Part shown: positions 35,201-39,697 of the stretch, in pieces
Layout of the letters: each line of letters starts with the position of its first letter
How positions within the stretch are numbered: position 1 is the stretch's first letter
Assembly (NCBI GenBank): GCA_013001295.1
Contig: JABDMW010000013.1
Location: 1-39,697, forward strand
Length of the DNA: 39,697 nt
From: Hyphomonadaceae bacterium
GTDB taxonomy: Bacteria > Pseudomonadota > Alphaproteobacteria > Caulobacterales > Maricaulaceae
Direction of reading: 5' to 3'
Notes under the pieces: model-generated
Databases searched by the model: none
What the model was told of the DNA's origin: nothing
The model's input: the letters and a program-made list of their open reading frames with translations, nothing else
Translations under genes and position numbers: made by a program

Positions 35201-35355
35201 GACGCATTGGCAGCACAGAAAATGGAACTTAAAACCAAAGCCAGAACAGCACGAGCCTTCGATGCGTTCGAGCGGTTTCGGCGCGCCCACCGTGCGACAA
35301 AGTCGGATTGCTCCAATTTACCACACAAAAATGCTATATATTTCGCTAAATTCAT
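20242..35355 (-). CDS. Giant outer-membrane surface protein: 24 DUF11-like repeats and C-terminal beta-barrel
   Basis: About 5040 residues in one uninterrupted frame. Order by DNA position: long basic signal peptide ending ANASAQ (35355-35195); N-terminal domain (to about 34725); two SpaA/CnaB-like domains (34725-34050); 24 tandem DUF11-like domains (34050-26225), each opening with x-x-x-KTA and containing NTGN, two Cys and VTQADIDAG; a divergent DUF11 copy; an Asp/Gly-rich calcium-type segment DMDGDGAPDN (near 25770); more DUF11-like domains; an SdrB-like segment DDVNHNGYPDDGEPG (near 24340); an unknown domain; Ig-like domains; and from about 22850 a segment with RYYPTYGDDST then long alternating strands, ending GWFLNVVGKF. 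The final Phe and amphipathic strands are typical of BAM-inserted barrels. I infer surface display, with the repeats outside. Start ATG 35355; ATG 35364 and TTG 35379 are in-frame alternatives. Function unknown, perhaps adhesion. Confidence 0.85.
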   Translation of the reverse strand: MNLAKYIAFLCGKLEQSDFVARWARRNRSNASKARAVLALVLSSIFCAANASAQLGPVPYTAPSCTANDSSVNAIADLQFEFAQQCVLPSSTAIVDYNVTFNTNTTRYDFMLGTVYNGNIIAHDVFSDVRIGGANPFLDLDGEGDYGDANPQSGTTVLVRTAFPCDNDNDGMIDTTASFNFALGYVAKSSGRGTPSEISDPKCSLSDPIEFSLTTSLQIVKEVINDDGGSGAVGDFGIMTDAGSLSFDGGTTVGNTTTYTSDTIVSLSAGTYTLTESDLPGYTEGTWSCTEGVLNNSGATSGSITLTDGDNAVCTISNNDIAPPTADLTIVKAVTNDNGESGVVGDFGIMTDAGSLTFDAGTTVGDTTTYTATTLSGLTAGAYTLVESDLANYTEGTWSCDAGTLGSGTATAGSVTLAAGDDATCSITNDDVAATTTSLSINKPAPANADNDSSSSVTLNDVLTYTITATNTGTTTQSNVVVSDPLILPTTITCATLAPGATCVLSGTYTVDQDDVDTGSIVNTASVQSDEVTTPVTEGETTSVAQSSSLSINKPAPANADNDSSSSVTLNDVLTYTITATNTGTTTQSNVVVSDPLIQPTTITCATLAPGATCVLSGTYTVDQDDVDGGSIVNTASVQSDEVTTPVTEGETTSVAQSSGLSMVKTALTTSYAAVGDEIDYQYVVTNTGTVTVTDPIFVTDDKIVIPMAVNCPALPTGGLAPGADLTCTATYTVIQDDLDTGSVTNIASATDGTSTSPTVTETVNAIQSPAMTLVKTPVETSYAAVGDTISYTYTVTNTGNVLIADLAVTDDLIDTVTCNVSAIGNGDANLDPMEEVVCTGLYTVTQADLDTGSVTNNASATGTPSGGTLTPPTTDATVNADQTPALSMSKTANETTFAAVGDVLTYDYVVENTGNVFVSALAVTDDKIDTVTCDVAAIGNNDANLDPGEIVTCTANYTVTQADIDAGEVTNIASATGAPAGGTLTDAPATETVNADQAPGMSVVKTATDIQFTLPGDITMYQYVVTNTGNTTITDPISVSDNLVTVSCPALPAGGLAPLATLTCTSSYTVTQMDLDIGSVTNLASATDGTTTSPQTSETIPATQDPALSIVKTPLDTSFANAGEIISYEYSLTNDGNLTLTGGVNVIDDKIGTISCITGNFIPGDTQTCTADYTVTQTDIDAGFVTNQAYAQNGMLTSPPADATVNATQTPALSFDKRATTTTFTNAGDVLSYEFDVQNTGNVTLTGVGVADSLTSVSCPQSTLLPTESMVCTASYTVTQADVDAGFVTNNASGSGTPPSGPVVNVPDSVTVNSDPMPSISFTKRALDTDFGMVGDILNYEFDVENTGSVTLSNIAVTDSLTSVSCPLTTLAPMGTMVCTASYSVTQADVDAGSVTNNASVASELPGGSPLTPVPSSATVNATITPSLSVDKVGLDVDFSAVGDILDYSYTVTNTGNVTVTGIALSDDLIGAISCPATSLTPSANFVCTASYTVTQADIDAGSVTNIATVDGTPAGGMLAPATDTVTVDGTQAPALTTLKTATTTSYDSVGDTISYQYVVSNAGNVTITDPVSVSDDKIASVSCPALPRGGLLPTDSITCTAVYVVTQADIDTGSVVNTASSTDGATTSPEVSETVNADQSPSIAMTKTASPQVYSSVGETVNYSYVVTNTGNTTITTDIMVSDNKIAIPFAVVCPTLPAGGLAPRASLTCTASSTITQEDLDSGSLTNTAVATDGTISSPSIMETATANQMPALTMAKNALTANFSAVGDRVDYEYVVTNSGNITITDAITVSDDKIASVNCPIIAGGELAPNATTVCTSSYFVTQADIDTGNVVNNASASAGSISSASVSETVDAVQMPALSVSKSALVTSYDAPGDVLMYEYLVRNEGNTTLTGNIMVSDDKIAIVSCPSLPMAGLAPNDTVTCSANYVVMQTDIDAGSITNIASATNGALSSPTDTVTVNADQSPMLTTIKTAQSSTYQTPGETIDYEYEVINSGNITITNAITVSDSRIASVNCSTLPVGGLIPGDSIACTATDSVDQADIDAGVIENIATATDGTTTSAPVTERVLATRIDAIEVEKTATVINFANPGDVTSYEYVVTNTGNVTITNPITVNDNLIATVNCPALPAGGLLPNDTLTCTADYTVTTDNIAVGSVTNVASATDGNSTSGLTSETIPANTNPAISMTKTSMDTVFNAVGQVLTYNYQVENTGDIALVGDVSIIDNKIGTFVCYSGILLVNQIVNCQETYTVTQTDIDTGFVTNDAYADHPRTSSPPDFVTIPADQMPELTLAKTALTADYNAVGDVLSYEYEVTNSGNTTITFPVSIDDDRISSVNCPALPAGGLLPNVSITCTATDIVTQADIDAGSVVNNATATDGFTTTAPQFATVNAIQTPSLGIEKVANNSDFTTVGEILDYTYVVTNTGNVTVANSVTVTDDRIMSVTCGALPVGGLLPGGSLSCTGSDTVTQEDLDLGTVTNIASASDGSTTSPTDTVTITGTQAPSMAITKTANETTFATVGETLTYTYSVENTGNITISNAISVSDDKIAIVNCPALPAGGLAPGAALDCSASYTVSQEDIDAGFVTNIASATDGTVTTPETSATVNSTQTPAMTVVKSADLTSFETAGDIISYDYVVTNTGNVTIINEISITDDRIADVNCPILPAGGLLPATTLFCTATDIVTQADLDAGFVTNTASATDGTVTSAPVSVTVTGNQTNDFTITKVARNNDFAAVGDLLNYEYVVTNTGNVSIVDPITVTDDKIATVTCPALPADGLVPNATLTCTAPYLVIQEDIDAGEVTNIASALSGGKSSIPAIATVTGTQSPDLSIVLTPDTTTVSAVGELVTYTYVVTNTGNTTITDAISVSDDLGITVMCPALPAGGLAPGATLTCTAVYSVTQEDLDAGSIDNSASATDGTTTSEPGPGNVGVDQTNDLTIAKTATSVNFALPGDIVSYEYVVTNSGNVTVLTDISVSDDKIATVNCPALSAGGLAPSASLICAADYEVTQTDIDAGEVTNIATATDGTATSAPDTATVAADSMPEMTLTKTIVDSIQVGGPIYDVIYQITATNSGNVSLTDVQIQDDLATILEPSVIYETPTAAISGFTGGAVNVYFDGSNNLDLLTGSPSLPVGDMGVITLSVRIDTTNGGPALGNTAIGSSPELPDDIPSNDPSMTPDDDADTNPTLFSIADMDGDGAPDNLESLTGDRDGDGIPDAEDYDPTGYFYCEENGTILTGGGIVVTGPAGSNGTVGTANNIVIVQDGSDGYFQFYVTAPGRYTLTPTYPTSGVASTARPVQNIALDVTSLLPSNPAILGSSEAGNTGVLADFSAAANTPYYFEFDIEAGDPSVMMNNIPLKNCGIPEISLNKTLLSEPSFTDDGRQLVSYALTAENTGETLVEDVQITDDLGAVYGAERVEVDRIEIGTEPVNFASDANTGFNGVTSLDMLTGTGDLLPGESVTVELDVLVNPENEGDFTNNASVSALAPLDGAAIGGDASATVSLAPASDASLLRVVKTAQPRTVQIGDPVLYTVSVTNESASTMTDLRITDRIPHGFSYVPNTAILSNATDTLVLEPDVLGRGVLTWTLDSSLVEPFNTLQAGASMSVSLRLLAGPNVEFGAHENQAYVESLRTGTRSETATAVVDYIPEPTFDCTPVIGRVYDDVNHNGYPDDGEPGLPSVRLATVNGDIITTDQYGRYHIPCAVIADSEKGSNFLLKADVRTLPLGYKTTTENPRVVRATRGKFIKMNFGAAHRPKLRIDLYAADYANGTLTNDAQGRIRSLLGDSPSIERAILVYHAADDEDINGSQAALSSALSFVKSNKPKDLNDIALEASWGDAEAYDYKDEDVARGQYYDRPANDNADYAIDKNYRTRVLFEGDDLRPTTSIERNRQGYGKSAGLRGYNHGEQTGDTRPENTVGGRRDQGTAENARPGRLQRWTGWGDKTTAYADGMEIETTVTALDIRKNLNAQVDVVAQEQGRALMAEGYWNYNAFVEKAELRLFDAKKSTRGTPVAIMDMTNGEGRMAVTTTLPTHMNYVLRVYNDQGRFDETYPKPITLGDVENDTTLEDWAAQSNTAFGGDTLLIDNITVKGGAVRVYGRNVPGTSVAVMDRTVPVDENGKFVVEELMPSGEQAVEILVAGENDTVNRIVRMVDVKTRDHFFVGQVEMTIGERVEPDANDDKTYEEGRIAFYLRSRLSELWSLTATADTGEAAIENIFDGLDDKDVSQLLRRLDPDRYYPTYGDDSTIEQDAPTSGRFYARVERLDDYALWGNYRTEFNDTEFGRVQRTLYGAKLRWDENGNPTRYGDDRTTLTAFIAEGGSRQGRDELRGTGGSVYYLRHGDISIGSEILRVETRDSVSGITLETRRLTYGSDYELDFIQGRVLLNQPLGSTGDDGRLFRDGSQSGNETVLVVDYEYSPILGSDDDAVVFGARGTRWFGDVLKLGATFNHDTDGGAESDLLEFDATIQFAAGTYLKGEIAKSKGLGVETYRSIDGGFSYSAQPRGGLVNDDSAMAYAVEAAADFSEIESFNLDGNAYAYWRLREAGFAGYAQAANADITQYGGGMNVKLMENLSLNARADVSDDQTLGTNSYAELSADYKLDDHVTITGGVAFSDDARGNAGTSVGARAEYAFNDDDKVYIFGQVGIEGENTRTTDRIGAGAEMRLSKKVTAGGEASTGEDGLGVRASIRYHLEDGDEYYLAYDLPLNSSAGNNRGTMNLGARRRYSDALSVYGEERFQFNEVGLNGLTHAYGVDYKPGNWNLNASAEVGRVQELERVALSAGAGFTGERMKAGVQGEYREDESTNTGDVRKTWLLRTTAQYQANEELRLQGKFNLAFSDQTGTPNVALGPVDFNKAEFTEGSVAAAYRPIWDDRFNVLAKYVYLNDLSPSAQRFNGETLNYRQRSNIISVDGSYDIAARWTLGAKYGHREGEVTSSRETLDFTSSKADLGVIRLDYHATHKWDATLEGRYLNIGSGVITRTGGLAGAYRHMNDNVKLGGGIVWGGIEEEYLAAKESGDIGWFLNVVGKF
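26220..34050 (-). repeat. 24 tandem DUF11-like repeats, 105-115 codons each
   Basis: Aligning the translation by the K-T-A start, the NTGN core and the VTQADIDAG segment gives 24 consecutive units with a mean period of about 326 bp. Units are clearly diverged from one another except the first two. All 24 contain exactly two Cys, and 23 keep the Lys near the start (one has Leu in that place). This is coding repetition, not a non-coding array. Confidence 0.9.
33379..34044 (-). repeat. 333-bp near-identical direct duplication (repeat units 1 and 2)
   Basis: Two head-to-tail copies of 333 bp (33379-33711 and 33712-34044), each beginning GGAGCTTTGCG or its equivalent at the junction. I count about 15 differences, so roughly 95% identity, in contrast to all other neighbouring units. 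The period is exactly 111 codons, so reading frame is kept. It is a recent duplication or a gene-conversion product. Confidence 0.88.
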
Positions 35356-35486
35356 CGGACCCATCACATCACTACTCAATCACTGCATTCTTGATTTGTA
35401 CCCACATCACGTACAATTTAGGCCCCGCAGAAGACCCTTTTAGGTTGCTGATATGAAATTCGTGTTAAAATCCTCTAAAAACTGGG

Positions 35487-35501
35487 TTAATAGAGACTTA
35501 A
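35487..35501 (-). promoter_or_regulatory. Putative CtrA-binding box upstream of the giant gene
   Basis: TTAA-N7-TTAA is perfect here; read on the minus strand it is TTAAGTCTCTATTAACC, matching the fuller TTAA-N7-TTAAC consensus of the response regulator CtrA in Caulobacter-type alphaproteobacteria. It lies about 132 bp upstream of the giant gene's start, in an AT-rich 238-bp intergenic region. A further TTAAC is present at about 35464-35468. Chance occurrence in AT-rich DNA cannot be excluded. Confidence 0.5.
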
Positions 35502-35576
35502 TCATTCATGATAGGTTCATTGAAAACGGATAAAGAGCATGAATATATTACTTTAAATTGAGTAGACAGTTTTAGC

Positions 35577-35591
35577 TTTAGATGATCTAAA
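35577..35591. other. Perfect odd palindrome between selO and giant gene
   Basis: TTTAGATGATCTAAA has 7-bp arms around a central G. It lies 26 bp beyond the SelO stop and about 220 bp upstream of the giant gene. It is AT-rich, so it is a weak hairpin; it may be a binding site. No terminator with a U run was found for SelO. Confidence 0.35.
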
Positions 35592-35617
35592 CGCCTAAAA
35601 AACCAACAATTTTGCTA

Positions 35618-36979
35618 TTATTCCGGGTTTAATGCGCCAATTTCATGGAGTTTCGCGACAAACATTGACCAATCGTCTTTTTCCGCAATTGGCGCCCATA
35701 AAGTTTCAATATCATCATGATTGAGGGTCACTGGGCCGGGCTGATCTGATTGCCTTGTGCAAGCTTCATAATGTTTCAGGGAGTTCAGCCATTCATTAAA
35801 GGCCTCACCTTGATAAAACGCTTTATTCGCGCTTTTTAACGCTGATTTTTTTGAATTTACCCCGCCGTAAAAATCGACATAAAACTGCGCTAAACCCGCT
35901 TGTGAGGCTTCCAGCCATTTTAAACTTTGCATGACGAAATCGAGATCGTTCTTAAGCGCTGCAGACGGCGTTATACCCAGTCTTGTAAAAAATTTATCGC
36001 GTAGCGCCTTTTGGTAATGTTGTGGGAAAACCTCTAGAGCCGCCAATAACGGCTTATCTTCTGAAATATGGGCGAGTGTTCCCGCCAGATGACTAAGATT
36101 CCAGTACATGATTTCCGGCTGCCGCCCAAACGCGTATAGCCCTTGATGATCAAAATAGGCTGCCGTGCGCCCTGCCTGCAAGGTCGGGGAAAACCGGTAG
36201 GGCCCATAATCGAAACTTTCGCCGGTAATATTCATATTATCCGTGTTCATCACACCATGTACAAACCCGGCGACCATCCAGCTCGCAACCGTATCTGCAC
36301 TCGCGCGCACCACAGCCCCCAACAATCCAGCCGGCGTCAAATCCTCGACATCCGGGTAGTAATATTTCAGACAATAGGAAGTGAGCGCCTCTAACCCCTC
36401 TTTATTGTCTTCAAAAGCAGCACGTTGAAATGTCCCAAACCGGATATGGGAATGGGACAGTCGCACCAAAACCGCCGAGCGGGTCGGAGACGGCTCGTCA
36501 CTGCGCTGTAATTGTTCCCCGGTTTCGATCAGGGAAAATGACTTCGATGTATTCACACCGAGCGCCTCCAGATAACTGGTTGCCAGGACCTCGCGAACAC
36601 CTCCCAATAAGGTAAGCCGCCCATCCCCTGCCCGCGAATACGGTGTCTGTCCAGACCCCTTCGTGCCCAAATCGAGCAGCCGGTTTTTATCATCACGGAG
36701 TTGCGCAAAAAGAAACCCGCGCCCATCGCCCAGATCCGGATTGTAGTGACGAAACTGGTGCCCATGATACCGAAGCGCCAGCGGCTCTGGCAAATTTCCT
36801 TCTAATGGCTTAAATTGACCGAAATGCGCGATCCAATCATCGTCGGAAAATTTGTTGATACCGACAGTTTCCGCTGCCTTTTGATTTCTGTACCTTAGAA
36901 TTGTTTTCGGAAAATCAGCAGGCTTGACAAGATCGTAAAATGCCGGTCCGAGCTCGGAAATGCGTACATCAGGTCGCAT
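35618..36979 (-). CDS. SelO/YdiU family protein (short form)
   Basis: SelO is a pseudokinase-fold enzyme that AMPylates proteins. The 453-residue sequence shows the family features: LALRYHGHQFRHYNPDLGDG near residue 66, DLGTKGSGQTPYSRAGDGR near 102, the catalytic segment GVMNTDNMNITGESFDYGPY near 240-260 (Asn and Asp metal and catalytic residues) and the QPEIMYWNLSHLAG segment near 285. Compared with typical proteins of about 480-490 residues, it is short. I also do not see the usual C-terminal NP-x-x-x-LRN segment or a closing CSS-type redox Cys motif. It could be a divergent subgroup. The upstream gene is a GST, with a 22-bp gap, suggesting a shared transcript. Confidence 0.85.
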   Translation of the reverse strand: MRPDVRISELGPAFYDLVKPADFPKTILRYRNQKAAETVGINKFSDDDWIAHFGQFKPLEGNLPEPLALRYHGHQFRHYNPDLGDGRGFLFAQLRDDKNRLLDLGTKGSGQTPYSRAGDGRLTLLGGVREVLATSYLEALGVNTSKSFSLIETGEQLQRSDEPSPTRSAVLVRLSHSHIRFGTFQRAAFEDNKEGLEALTSYCLKYYYPDVEDLTPAGLLGAVVRASADTVASWMVAGFVHGVMNTDNMNITGESFDYGPYRFSPTLQAGRTAAYFDHQGLYAFGRQPEIMYWNLSHLAGTLAHISEDKPLLAALEVFPQHYQKALRDKFFTRLGITPSAALKNDLDFVMQSLKWLEASQAGLAQFYVDFYGGVNSKKSALKSANKAFYQGEAFNEWLNSLKHYEACTRQSDQPGPVTLNHDDIETLWAPIAEKDDWSMFVAKLHEIGALNPE

Positions 36980-37001
36980 ATACGCAATCCTGTTCTTGAA
37001 C

Positions 37002-37643
37002 CTATTTCGCGTTCATCTCGGCGCCAAAATGGGCGTGCACACGCTTATAAAATTCGCGGTTCATAATCGTTTCGCGCCATTTCTGAATGCCTGAATATGG
37101 ATCGAGATCCAAGCCAACCATCTCAGCAGGCTCGAGCGCGCATATCATCGCTATATCAGCCAATGTTATTTTTTCACCGAGAATATAATCGTTATCAACG
37201 AGCTTTGCTTCCAGATGCGGAAGATCACGCGCCAACATGTTTTCTCCGGTTTTGACCGAGTTTTCATCCGCAGCTTCACCGAGCATTGGGGCAACAATCT
37301 TGTTAAAAAACAACCGGCTCATCGCCTGTTGCACATGCTGCGACGCAAAGCTCACCCATTGGTTCACGACTGCTTGCTCTTGTGCATCTTCGGGGTAAAA
37401 ACTCGACGGCCCGGAGAGGTCGCACAAATATTTGCAGATTGCATTCGATTGGCTCAACGTAAAACCGTCATCCTCAATAGCAGGCACGCGGCCCATTGGA
37501 TTTATACCTATAAAATCGGGCTCCATCTGAGCACCAGACTGCAAGTCGACATGATGATATTCGTGAGGCAGGCCTAAATAGCTCGCGCATAATCTGACCT
37601 TGTTGCTCGGCATCGAAAAGAAATGTCCATATATATTCATCAT
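37002..37643 (-). CDS. Glutathione S-transferase family protein
   Basis: The 213-residue protein has an N-terminal thioredoxin-like GST domain: MNIYGHFFSMPSNKVRLCAS near 2-21, the cis-Pro region INPMGRVPAIEDDG near 50, SQSNAICKYL near 66 (the glutathione gamma-Glu-binding Ser), then an all-helical C-terminal domain with EKITLADIAMICAL. The substrate is unknown; such GSTs conjugate glutathione to electrophiles or reduce peroxides. The ATG at 37643 has a strong AGGAGG seven bases upstream. It starts 16 bp after the hydrolase stop and 22 bp before the SelO gene, so it probably belongs to a unit with them. Confidence 0.9.
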   Translation of the reverse strand: MMNIYGHFFSMPSNKVRLCASYLGLPHEYHHVDLQSGAQMEPDFIGINPMGRVPAIEDDGFTLSQSNAICKYLCDLSGPSSFYPEDAQEQAVVNQWVSFASQHVQQAMSRLFFNKIVAPMLGEAADENSVKTGENMLARDLPHLEAKLVDNDYILGEKITLADIAMICALEPAEMVGLDLDPYSGIQKWRETIMNREFYKRVHAHFGAEMNAK

Positions 37644-37659
37644 CGGTCAACCTCCTGAA

Positions 37660-38586
37660 CTACGGGTGTTTTAAAGTCTGACTTAAAAAATCACCCACAT
37701 CAAGAGGCAGTTTTTTAGCAACGGGGAAGGCGCGGGCGAAATTTAAATAGCCATGTGGCATGGCCTTTTCATGCCGATGCGTCACCTTGACTCCGCTGGC
37801 AAGCAGATGATCTCGATAAAGTTTACCCTCAATTCGTAAGGGATCGAGACCGCATGTCAGGATATAGGCGGATGGCAACCCTTTGAGGTTTTTTTCAAAT
37901 AAAGGTGAAATCCGCGGTGAATGTACATCTGCATCACCGACATAATGCTTACGGATAAATGACAGTGCCACGACCCCCAATTGCAAAGCATCTTGCGGTC
38001 CGGGGACAGCCGGCTTGATGTCCGCTATTTGCATGAGCGGGTACAACAGGACCTGCGCCCCAAGATAATCACGGTATTTTTGAGCGAGATATGCCGACAT
38101 ATTGCCGCCAGCACTGTCGCCACCAACAGCAACGCACGAAGACCCGAGGCCATATGGTTTTCCGCCATCAGCCAGCACCCATTTAAGCACGTTTTCACAA
38201 TCATCAGGTCCGGCGGGAAATGGGTATTGAGGGGCCAAGCGGTATTCTACCGAGAGGACACGGATATTCCCGCTATTGGCAATGCGACGGCATAACGCAT
38301 CGTGGGAGTCCAGGTCACAGGTGGTAAATCCGCCGCCGTGTAAATAAATAAAACTGGCACCATTTGATTTGGCGGCCGCGTTGGGGACATACAGGCGAAC
38401 AGGCACTGGATGGGCCGTGTGCGTAATGTCAAAATCGTGTACGTCACGCATCTCCGGCCCGGGAACATCAAATTTGCGCGTTAAAGTCCGGATTTTACTG
38501 TGCACAACAGAGGCGTGTTCCGGTCTAGGTTTGATTTTTTCAAACTGTGCCCGGAACTCCTCGGCAAAATTTCGCGATGTTGTCAT
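37660..38586 (-). CDS. Alpha/beta hydrolase, HSL/Abhydrolase_3 esterase
   Basis: The 308-residue protein has the hormone-sensitive-lipase family signature. The oxyanion-hole motif YLHGGGFTTCD is near residue 80, the nucleophile motif GGDSAGGN near 155, the catalytic Asp in CGLDPLR near 240, and the His in MPHGYLNFAR near 277. It likely hydrolyses short acyl esters in the cytoplasm, as no signal peptide is seen. There is a 68-bp gap to the DUF924 gene upstream and a 16-bp gap to the GST gene downstream. Together with the acyl-CoA synthetase it suggests lipid or ester use. The substrate is not known. Confidence 0.92.
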   Translation of the reverse strand: MTTSRNFAEEFRAQFEKIKPRPEHASVVHSKIRTLTRKFDVPGPEMRDVHDFDITHTAHPVPVRLYVPNAAAKSNGASFIYLHGGGFTTCDLDSHDALCRRIANSGNIRVLSVEYRLAPQYPFPAGPDDCENVLKWVLADGGKPYGLGSSCVAVGGDSAGGNMSAYLAQKYRDYLGAQVLLYPLMQIADIKPAVPGPQDALQLGVVALSFIRKHYVGDADVHSPRISPLFEKNLKGLPSAYILTCGLDPLRIEGKLYRDHLLASGVKVTHRHEKAMPHGYLNFARAFPVAKKLPLDVGDFLSQTLKHP

Positions 38587-38654
38587 CCTAACCTCTTAAA
38601 TTATTACACAGGGCCGGGCCCAGAATTTTATAAATGGGGACGGTCTCGGTTCGA

Positions 38655-39215
38655 TCAAGGAGAATATCCACCTGCATTCAGAAACCGTTGTTCTTCAGGT
38701 GTGCTTTGTCGCCCCAATATGGCATTTCTGTGGGGAAATCTGTTAAATTTCGCAATCAGTTTTCGATGTTCCCTGGCATGATGCAGATTGTTGGCATTGT
38801 CGAGTCGCATGTCGATCAGTCGAATGCATTCGTCCTGAATTTTTAAATTCTCACTGTGCATGTAGGGCATATAGAAGAAGGCGCGGCGGTCCTGACCGAT
38901 TTTCAGATCATAACCCCGGTCAACCGCTCGTTGGGCCAGAAGAAGTGCCAGATCATCAAATGCAAAGGCGGCTTTTGTGGCCCGAAACATGTTTCGAGGA
39001 AATTGATCAAGTGCAATGATCAGGGCCAAACCTGAATTCGGATCATCTTCCCATTTATGCTGACCGTCCCTGCGCAACTTGGCGGCCGTTTCGATCGTGA
39101 AGCTTTCAAATCGCGACCTGATTTCCGCGTCAAATGCATCGCCGCCATTGTACCATTTCTTTGGCCCTGCCTCCTCAAACCAGAAGTCAAGAATGCTATC
39201 GGGTTCAATGCTCAA
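38655..39215 (-). CDS. DUF924 family protein
   Basis: The 186-residue sequence matches the DUF924 family: ILDFWFEEAGPKKWYNGG at the start, LALIIALDQFPRNMFRATKA near 65-84, the aromatic AFFYMPYMHSENL near 109, and a C-terminal HREIIAKFNRFPHRN-like segment (here HRKLIAKFNRFPHRNAILGR). The protein is thought to be a helical, TPR-like fold; no function is established. It overlaps the acyl-CoA synthetase gene by 4 bp (ATGA), which implies translational coupling. The stop is at 38655. Confidence 0.88.
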   Translation of the reverse strand: MSIEPDSILDFWFEEAGPKKWYNGGDAFDAEIRSRFESFTIETAAKLRRDGQHKWEDDPNSGLALIIALDQFPRNMFRATKAAFAFDDLALLLAQRAVDRGYDLKIGQDRRAFFYMPYMHSENLKIQDECIRLIDMRLDNANNLHHAREHRKLIAKFNRFPHRNAILGRQSTPEEQRFLNAGGYSP

Positions 39216-39697
39216 AACTTTATTTCGCCCTTCTGGATTTTCTGAAATATCGCTTTGTCCAGAGGAATATAGGTCTCGGTTTGCGGATCGGAAATATAAA
39301 GATCATCTGGGACTTTATCGGGGTCGTATCCCTGTTTGACCAGATTGGTTTTCTTATACTTGAATGTTGTGGTTATTTCGGTCTCCTGTGTGATCCGCAG
39401 GAAAACCGGCCGTGCGTAGTGCGGCAAGGAATTTCTGAGGTGAGCATATAAGAGATCCGGGTCAATATTTTCGTGTGTAACCAAAGACGCCATGCCTGCG
39501 CGGCCATCATAGCCCGGCACTTCCACGCCGTACACATTGGCTTGATCGACACCGTCCAATACGGTCAGAGCCTCTGCAACCTCTCCGGTCGATACATTCT
39601 CTGCCTTCCACCGGAATGTATCGCCAATCCGGTCGACAAAATAACAATAATCACGCGCGTCGCGGCGCATGAGATCGCCTGTCCTAAACCATTTATC
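39212..39697 (-). CDS. FATP/VLACS-type acyl-CoA synthetase, C-terminal part
   Basis: The frame is open to the right window edge, so the 5' part is missing. The visible 161 residues start DKWFRTGDLMRRDARDYCYF, then VDRIGDTFRWKAENVSTGEV, which is the FATP/very-long-chain acyl-CoA synthetase motif (DR-x-GDTFRWK-x-ENVST). GVEVPGYDGRAGMASLV, the RPVFLRI region and a C-terminal basic segment FKYKKTNLVKQGYDP follow. The enzyme activates fatty acids to acyl-CoA with ATP, at the inner membrane. The AMP-binding N-terminal part lies outside. Its 3' end overlaps DUF924 by 4 bp, so this is the first visible gene of the minus-strand cluster 39697-35618. Confidence 0.93.
   Translation of the reverse strand, partial: DKWFRTGDLMRRDARDYCYFVDRIGDTFRWKAENVSTGEVAEALTVLDGVDQANVYGVEVPGYDGRAGMASLVTHENIDPDLLYAHLRNSLPHYARPVFLRITQETEITTTFKYKKTNLVKQGYDPDKVPDDLYISDPQTETYIPLDKAIFQKIQKGEIKF

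Noticed and set aside
20242-35355. Many plus-strand open frames opposite the giant gene (for example 26831-27124, 33052-33375, 34253-34582)
   Set aside because: They recur in the same phase in each repeat because the repeat is protein-coding on the minus strand; they have no independent start signals or recognisable products.

Overview
The window looks like a chromosomal segment of an alphaproteobacterium, probably a marine dimorphic lineage (Hyphomonadaceae / Maricaulales type). Reasons: an aroK-aroB-CNNM operon, a SUV3-like helicase followed by an S4-domain protein, a seven-iron ferredoxin and CarD, DUF3108, TIGR00341/DUF389 and CDGSH proteins, and a TTAA-N7-TTAA box of the CtrA type. Base composition is near 50% GC. 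Most genes are ordinary core genes; two edge genes are partial.

Layout. 1-3446 (minus): aroK, aroB, a CNNM/CorC-type membrane protein and the start of an amidohydrolase lipoprotein, tightly packed and overlapping. 3596-9469 (plus): a 46-residue membrane peptide, a periplasmic protein of unknown function, the XerD-type recombinase, a DUF389 membrane protein, a triple Fe-S (CDGSH) protein, a GNAT acetyltransferase, a two-TM protein and a PlsC-like acyltransferase. 9494-10973: accA and rpmB converge on a perfect bidirectional terminator. 11120-12528: a DUF3108 protein and a SixA-type phosphatase. 12627-17177 (plus): SUV3-like RNA helicase, S4 protein, ferredoxin II and CarD, with promoter, leader hairpin and terminator signals around carD. 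17290-19534: a GH10 xylanase lipoprotein, a SNase-like protein with altered active-site residues, and tRNA-Arg(CCT). 19840-20190: a small secreted EF-hand protein.

20242-35355 (minus) is the outstanding feature: one open frame of about 5040 residues that fills 38% of the window. It has a long signal peptide, an N-terminal domain, two SpaA/CnaB-like domains, 24 tandem DUF11-like domains each with exactly two cysteines, calcium-binding-type Asp/Gly segments, an SdrB-like segment, and a C-terminal region that reads as an outer-membrane beta-barrel ending in Phe. I read it as a giant outer-membrane-anchored surface protein. A CtrA-type box lies about 130 bp upstream, which suggests cell-cycle control. 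Its repeats are mostly diverged, apart from one 333-bp pair that is about 95% identical.

35618-39697 (minus): a short SelO/YdiU-family protein, a glutathione S-transferase, an HSL-type esterase, a DUF924 protein and the 3' part of an FATP/VLACS-type acyl-CoA synthetase, probably one lipid and detoxification transcription unit. No CRISPR array, insertion sequence, phage module or toxin-antitoxin pair was seen. All identifications are by eye, with no database search.
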